Assembly: GCA_030704615.1 (NCBI GenBank) | Contig: CM060731.1 | Coordinates: 86,594,756 to 86,658,755 of the forward strand | Source: Takakia lepidozioides | Taxonomy: Eukaryota; Streptophyta; Takakiopsida; Takakiales; Takakiaceae | Direction of reading: 5' to 3' | DNA length: 64,000 nt | Part shown: in pieces, positions 58,240 to 64,000 of the stretch | Layout of the letters: every line of letters starts with the position of its first letter | How positions within the stretch are numbered: position 1 is the stretch's first letter | Notes under the pieces: generated by a model | What the model saw: the letters and a program-made list of their open reading frames with translations, nothing else | The model's database searches: none | Told to the model about the DNA's origin: nothing | Made by a program: the position numbers and the translations under genes

Positions 58240-58403
58240 GTATTTGCCACCGCCAGCGTGCGACGTGGCTGCTTAAGTGGCAGTATTTTACCTGGCACTA
58301 TTTTTACCAGAATATTCCCCGAACCTGACGTAACGGAGGTCCCGTCAGCGTCAGGTCTGACGTGACCTGACGCTGACGGACGGATGTGACGTTGATAACC
58401 GGG
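58240..58403. mobile_element. Shared right-end module of hairpin array 2
   Basis: It matches 30003-30160, including the 14-bp inverted repeat around TGACGT at 58344-58377. Similarity ends at GATAACCGGG. This suggests both arrays belong to one transposon family and share a terminus. Confidence 0.75.
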
Positions 58404-60507
58404 GTGTACAGTCCAGCTGTTACACGGTATCAAAACAAAAAACTTACACCAGCAGTGGTGTCGTGCCCTATAGCTGTAGAATACCTTATCCCTGCCATGG
58501 ACAGATGTAGGATAGGCCATAGCTTCATCGTCCATAAAAGAATGTTGTTGACTAGAAAAGAGGGGAACCAATGCCAAGTAATACCAATGCTTTGCAGCTT
58601 ACCAAAATCTGGAAAGGGCACCTAACATAAGGCAACAGTCCTGGAATCTCATGTGCGGGGTGTAATAGCTCTGGCTCCTTTTATTGCAACATCGATGAGA
58701 TTCTGCATGCTCCTTGATATTCTCTCCAACGTTTGCATTTAGATTTATCTTCAGATGTATCTGGTTGGGATGCACTATTTTTGTTATTGACTTGCATGCC
58801 CTTGCTGACGATCTTGCAGTCCCATCGAGTGGAGGTTGAGACGGCTGAACAATCTCCCACAAAAGTCAAAGTTGGTGAGCCCTCTGTGTCATTTATTTGA
58901 GTACAAGCAACAACTATTGATGTCATCATGCACTATGAATCCAACATTTCTGTCAGCTAATAATGAGCCTCAAATACACATCATGATGAGCTAAATAGCT
59001 ATCTGCAGTTGATACAAGTTGACCACAACTTGGGTCAAGCTATGTTCTAGCCACTGATGTATGTAAGACTACAACTGATTTTTTTCAATTCGTTTGCATT
59101 ATGCATTCTTTTGAAGTCCTCATTTGATTCAGTAGTTTCCAAAGTCTATCTTTAGTCTTCATGTTAATGCTTTCTGGCAGAGGCAGGCAGCAAAAGTATC
59201 ACAGCGGCAAGAGACAACACACAAGAAATAATGTTACCATGGTAAGAGATGCAACATTGTCATGATGAAATGTATTTCTTCATTTTGCTGGTTGTGTCTG
59301 GGTTGGATGGATTTTCTAGACTTGTGGTTACTCCATTCGTTGGTGCTCAATCAAGCTGCCTAGCCCCTAAAATCTTCTTGGGACATTCCAGGGCAGCACA
59401 GTATATTGGTTTGTATGCCAACAAGTTTTCTTCTCTTATATGGGGATCCTTCAGAGGTGTCAATCAGTTAGTTGTCATGCCACAGAGTACAACAACTGGT
59501 GAGTGTGACAGCCAGTTTGATAGTACTCATGGCATCACCTAGTCCTGAAACGAGTATTAATGACCATTGACGGACACAAGCCGTAGTGGAATTTTTGTGT
59601 ATCGAATAACACCTACTGTATAGGAGATGTCAGCTCTGATGAAAACCTTCATCTGAGCTCTCAGAGGTTGAAGTTGTGAAGGACGTTACTATATAAAAAA
59701 ATTTGAGTTGAAATATCCACAACCGAGAGACTGAAGAGGTTTCAGATTCTAGCAAGGAAGTTTTTCATACACTCAAAAGCAGGGTCAGATGTGAAGTGAT
59801 TCCTATCCATGCATTGTCTGTATGCCTTAATTCTTTTATGTTCTTGTCTTGAGAGAATCACCATCATCTGTGGGACTTGTCACAAACCAAACTTGTCACA
59901 GCTTTAGATTGGGAAATGGTAAAACTGTGCGTCTGGAGTCTGCTGAAGTAACTTGGTGATTCCTACAGAAGGCACCTACTCCAAGAAAACCACTCTCAGA
60001 AAGCATAGGTAATCTAAAAATTAACCTCATTCAAGTCACATGGACCTGTGATTGGATTAAGATACAAAGTTGCTTTTTAAACCTCTAGACTCCATGAGTT
60101 AAAATGTCATTCCAATCTGCTATATATGATCGTCACTTCTATGTGGAAGCTAAGGCACGCCCACAGCTTCTCCGCACACGCAGCAAGCTCATGAGGCAAG
60201 GCCAGGAGGCACAACTCCAGTGCCTCACACCACCCATGAGCGATGGCGTACCCCATGCAGCTTATGCTTTCCCATCAACCCTTCAAATGATTATTCTGTG
60301 GCATCTGCCCCACTAGCCAAGTAGCATTAGGTTAAATCCATGCTATTTCAATTCTGCTGCAGCTCCAATGTTTAGATGCCAGTAACCAAACAGGAGTGGC
60401 TAAAGTCTGGTTCAATTTTTAGACTTCCATATTTTGTACATAATATATCAATTGGCAAATTTCAGATCATTGTATAAAGGTCTTTTAAAATTGAAGTGCT
60501 ACCAACA
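58404..60507. other. No gene firmly recognised; two possible exons
   Basis: A stretch at about 58824-58874 (acceptor CTTGCAG, donor GTGAGC) and one at about 59182-59240 (acceptor CTGGCAG, donor GTAAGA) join in frame to read TAEQSPTKVKV then EAGSKSITAARDNTQEI. I know no protein with this sequence and found no further exons. The rest is featureless. Confidence 0.2.
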
Positions 60508-60730
60508 GTCAGTAGCTCTCAGTTGGTTAAATGCACTGAGTGCCACCCAGACGAATCTGGGGTCAAATCTTGCTACTGAGGGGTGCGGTATGATTCCTAG
60601 GTGGTGCCCCATTCCTATGCCTCATGGCGGGTTACTGTGAAAGAGGTTATTTTCTCCTCTCAGTAAAGGGGCCTGATTTGTGAGCTTCGGCAACACTCTC
60701 TAACAATGAAACACGCTATGTATTTATGTA
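60508..60730 (+). mobile_element. tRNA-derived SINE candidate
   Basis: The head has an A-box-like TAGCTCTCAGTTGG (60513) and a B-box-like GGGGTCAAATCTT (60559), spaced as in a tRNA gene. The cloverleaf is not intact, so it is not a tRNA gene. An unrelated tail of about 150 bp follows. Confidence 0.5.
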
Positions 60731-60852
60731 ACACCCTGCGGATGACCCCTGCCCTTTTTGTGCAAATTGAACGTAGTTCTCAGAATTCGTTGCTAGTAGT
60801 GCAGAGCAACGCGAGGCCTAGTATAAATACTGCAGGACATATGCGACAAGAT

Positions 60853-60930
60853 TAATTGGGTGGTACATTGGTAAGGATTATGATTGATGAGTGATGAGAT
60901 TGCGGGTTCAATCAACAGATTCTTTTGTTA
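60853..60930 (+). mobile_element. tRNA-like SINE head, second candidate
   Basis: GGGTGGTACATTGGTAAGG (about 60858) resembles an A box and GCGGGTTCAATC (60902) fits the B box GGTTCRANNC. No body is obvious. Confidence 0.4.
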
Positions 60931-61816
60931 AATTCCCATGCGGGCCATCGCCATCTACTGCCCAAATGCGTAGGTCCAGCTCCGTCACATTCTCAAGCTC
61001 TCTAGCATTCCTTGCGCACTACTCCATTCTGAACTCCAGATTAGACTCCCACCATTGAAACAGCCCGTACCTTCGCAGTGTACACAGCTTCTAACAAGGA
61101 GCTGTCACTTTTTAACTGTTCAATGTTTTTCCTCATGTTGGAAAGCTATTGGTGCATTATTGTCAAAATCAAAAGCAACTCGTTCATCTCCCATTCCTAC
61201 ACCCACCCATGCGGAGTAATAATATAATCAACATAGAATATTCAATGTAGAATGTTCCTATATCTTGGATTTCCTAATACTGGTTTCATGCATGTCTGCT
61301 ACTGAGCTACCTCATTTGGGTAATTGAAGAAGAATGAAACTACATCAGCGACTCCTCCTATGTACAGAAAACTCCCTCTTGCAACAATTACATTTTACCA
61401 GCTGACCTTAGAGGAAGGCAATGCTGACACCACAGATGCTTGTGTGGTTCTCACCTACTGAACATCTCAAGAAAATATCCTGTCAGTACTATTTAGTGCA
61501 CTACAAGGAGTTCCAATCCAAGTCCCCTGTCGAAAGATGCCCTACTCATTGCCAGGTCCTAAGCTGGCAAAAGCCATCATGTAGCTCTTTATCTCATCTT
61601 TGAACCAACCATGACAGCGTCAGCAAGGCAGAAAATGGTTCTTGTCATGTTGGGATTGAAGATATGATGGCTGTCTACCACGTATATCATGTGCAATGCT
61701 GGAATTAGCATGGCTCATGTTCCTGTGCTGTCTTTCGAAGATTCCAATTTTCCATACTATGATGAAGACTCCATCGGCTGTGTTGAAGAAGCTTCATCCA
61801 TGCAGCTTCAGCAGCG

Positions 61817-62909
61817 CTAGAAAATATGAACAATGTCATAAGCAAATCTGAGTAATGTCAAGGGCACAGCTATAGGCCGGGGTCATCACACATGCATGTC
61901 TCGCTGAAGAAGTTACTCTAGTTTACTCCTTCAGAAGCCAAAGTATTGTCAATGACAAAGGTACAGACATGCAGCAAAACAGAGCCAGACATCCACCAAC
62001 ATAACCTAGAATTGCCAGGACCATTATTTTGGTAGGATACGTCCAGAATAGTACGAAGGACTGTCCAACCAGCCCCCACACACAAGTTCAGTGCATCAAT
62101 CAGTACAAGGTGCTGAGCATACATGCTATACATGCTTTTCCTACCATCACCTCCTTCAACACAGCAAACAGATGAAGAACTCTGCACCTAGGTTCCCCTA
62201 AAAACCTTTCATCTGTAAGGATCTTCACCAATCTTGCAAAAACTCAACTCAACCACATACTTTCATGGCAGAGAGGCGTCATTCACTCATTCCGCTACCC
62301 GTTTCAGCCATGAAACATAGGCAGGTGCATGTCCTCGAAAAATATGAGGAATAGCCTAAGAGCGCCACTGGTGAAGATACGGAGGGTCAAAAGAAGGAAG
62401 TGGAACACACCATAAACCCTTGAGTGATGCCATCAAAGGTAATCCGCTGCCATGAATCAAAGTAAGAGAAGATGTCGAACTTGGTTTTGGCTGCGATGCC
62501 TGCTGATGCTAGTATCATGATCACAAAATAGCAAAGAAAGCCTTTGACTGCCGTCAGCCCTAGAACTCCTGCGATCACACCCCCCACAATAGACAAAAAT
62601 GTGCGGCTGTGCCCCACAAGACATGCCCACTGTGTATCAGCTACACTCTCAGGTCCACTCAACTACTACACGCCTCATCTCCCCTCCAATTCCTCGCTCA
62701 GGTTGGTCGGAAGACTACCACCATTGCAGCGCTTGTTCAGCAGATTGTTGGGCGACAGAGATCTTCAATGCAGTGGAATACCTCAGGTAGATAATCCGCA
62801 TGTTGTGTTGAATGTTTTCAGCACTGTAAGCGGGGGGGCTTTTCGCATCGTCACTCTTCTTCGCTTCTTTCGAGGTAACCCGTGATGCGAAGCGCGATGC
62901 TGGTGCCAT
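61817..62909 (-). CDS. EMC6: ER membrane protein complex subunit 6
   Basis: Four exons encode 124 residues, the usual EMC6 length: 62909-62782, 62606-62411, 62060-62041 and 61847-61817. All introns are GT-AG (donors GTATTC, GTGTGT, GTATCC; acceptors GGCACAG, TTGGACAG, ACTCAG) and phases agree. EMC6 is a small multi-spanning subunit of the complex that inserts tail-anchored and multipass proteins into the ER membrane. Hallmarks are AENIQHNMRIIYL, SRTFLSIVGGVIAGVLG, SYFDSW and the C-terminal FAYDIVHIF. Exon 3 is only 20 nt and encodes SFVLFW plus part of Thr. There are no stops or frameshifts, so it is probably functional. ATG 62909 is chosen because upstream in-frame codons lack another ATG. 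Confidence 0.93.
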
Positions 62910-63368
62910 GGCTGCCGGAGCTCCCTTTCCCGCACACTCTTCACTGCTCCTCACCTTCGCCTCCTAGGTCAACCCAGAGATACACACTGTGACAGGATAG
63001 CCGCACTTTCTACAAATCGCTTGATTCAACCTCACCCACTCACATCAAATCGAAGGAATGCACAATCAATTATGTCACTCGCTTCTCGCTGCCCTTGCAA
63101 GCACACGCATGTCCGTTGAATATCGCACAGAGGGGAACAAGTGAAAACTTTGGGAACACTAAGACAAACATCAAATAAGAATAGGACCGCTATTGATATC
63201 CGTAAGGAAACCCTAATGAAAGACTACATTGCAGAATGCATCAACGGTTCAGTATAAAAAGAAGTCCCTGTACAAGTCCCACAACGCAATCTTTTTGTTG
63301 TCGTGTAGCAGCTGGCAGCTTGGCAGCTTGTAGGGCAGCGAGGCGGTGTTGGGGGCAGATCGAGAGTG
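62910..63368. promoter_or_regulatory. Shared promoter region of EMC6 and WDR55-like genes
   Basis: These 459 bases separate the two start codons of divergently transcribed genes and must hold both leaders and core promoters. I see no canonical TATA box at a fixed distance from either gene. Confidence 0.5.
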
Positions 63369-63512
63369 ATGGCAGAGGGGGCAGCCGACATCGATGTGGG
63401 GGCACAGCCTTTTGACATAGCGTTTCATCCTTCGGCAAAACTTGTTGCTGTTAGCCTTATCACAGGACACCTGCATCTGTACGTCTATTTGCATCTCCCC
63501 TGGTATTGTTGA
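63369..63512 (+). CDS. WD-repeat protein 55-like, first exon (gene continues)
   Basis: ATG 63369 opens IDVGAQPFDIAFHPSAKLVA followed by ITGHLHLY, which fits the N-terminus and first WD blade of plant WDR55 (FDIAFHPS--LVA--LI-GHLHLY). WDR55 is a nucleolar/nuclear WD40 protein linked to ribosome biogenesis and, in Arabidopsis, to CUL4-DDB1 ligases and gametogenesis. The frame closes at a TGA near 63510, so an exon boundary must come earlier; GTACGT at about 63479 or GTATTG near 63500 are candidates. Later exons are beyond or near the window end. Confidence 0.7.
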   Translation: MAEGAADIDVGAQPFDIAFHPSAKLVAVSLITGHLHLYVYLHLPWYC

Positions 63513-64000
63513 TTCGCAACATGATTGATTCACAAGATGGTAATTTTCACGTTTCCGCTTTGAACGAGTCTCAGCAGGTTTTCTTTTAATCATACTCTCA
63601 GGCAGGGTACTTGCAGTTGTTATGATTGGGTACCTCCCTCCCTCTCTCCCCTGTTGTGACTTTCTTAACCATGGGAGCTACTTTTCCGCGAACTATGACA
63701 TGAACACGCAGAAGTGACAGATTATCGCGTCCGATAAAAGTGTGACAGAGTAGATCAGTGGTAATCATACAGGGTCCTGTACCCATTTTGAAAATTCGCA
63801 GTGATTCTGAGCCTAGAGACCGTACCTATTTTAGCTCTTCAAAAGCTATTGAAATTTTATTTCAGGTGACCGCTGGATTGATACGGCGTGTTACACCCTA
63901 AATAATTGCAACCAATAGGTAGATAGCTCAATGAGGGGAAAAATCTCGGATTCCCTTCCTGTGAACGGGTTTCACCTAGTTGTATGTTACTTGCTGTTTG
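63513..64000 (+). other. Probable first intron of the WDR55-like gene
   Basis: No further WD-repeat exon could be identified before the window ends. AT-rich non-coding DNA. Confidence 0.3.

Noticed and set aside
60508-60580. Functional tRNA gene
   Set aside because: Box motifs are degenerate and acceptor and anticodon stems do not pair, so a SINE head is more likely.

Overview
The window reads as nuclear DNA of a land plant. It has a Dof zinc-finger transcription factor (a plant-lineage family), plant-type LINE and Ty3 elements, a kinesin-10 fragment, and spliced EMC6 and WDR55-like housekeeping genes. Gene density is very low and transposon density very high. Nothing fixes the species. The divergent Dof protein and unusual DNA elements would suit a seed-free plant (lycophyte, fern or bryophyte), but that is a guess.

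Layout. 1-2335: 5' half of a Ty3-type element (LTR end, primer site, pre-gag ORF, gag with one stop). 2336-5575 and 12626-~14590: one minus-strand LINE, split at 5571-5575/12626-12630 by a nearly complete chromodomain Ty3 element (5576-12625) with a 5-bp target duplication. 15746-16891: Dof gene. 18930-20655: damaged copy A of an unrecognised multi-exon gene. 22158-22682: RING-H2 ORF. 24432-24857: kinesin-10 pseudogene fragment. 27.5-30.2 kb: decayed frame plus an array of GCGACCGCCA/TGGCGGTCGC hairpins. 33410-34389: small DNA transposon with a target duplication and four palindromes. 35.0-36.6 kb: second, decayed Ty3 pol. 41.2-42.4 kb: second relative of the first gag element. 42.6-55.2 kb: Mutator-like (MULE) transposase with an internal inversion, copy B of the unrecognised gene, a second MULE 5' fragment, and several arrays built on the palindrome TTCGGCGCCGAA. 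55.2-58.4 kb: hAT-like (DUF659) transposase and a second GCGACCGCCA array. 61817-64000: intact four-exon EMC6 gene head to head with the first exon of a WDR55-like gene.

The most unusual signal is in copies A and B. They are homologous (matching protein segments and shared intron positions) and encode a protein with a WDGNHR motif recalling ParB/sulfiredoxin-like folds. In both copies the same phase-2 intron is filled by a tandem palindrome array, but the arrays differ: AGTCGGCAACGACT-type in A, TTCGGCGCCATTTT-type in B. The intron is bounded by direct repeats of the splice-site sequence (ACAGGTACAT in A, CAGGTAC in B), as expected if it arose by insertion. Three of the window's palindrome families share the centre CGGCGCCG, and one lies inside a small transposon with a target duplication. 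This suggests element-specific palindrome arrays as a working part of a DNA-transposon system, perhaps a MULE with an accessory gene. That interpretation is inference.

Splice sites and breakpoints were read by eye. Identity levels and family assignments need alignment and searches that could not be run here.
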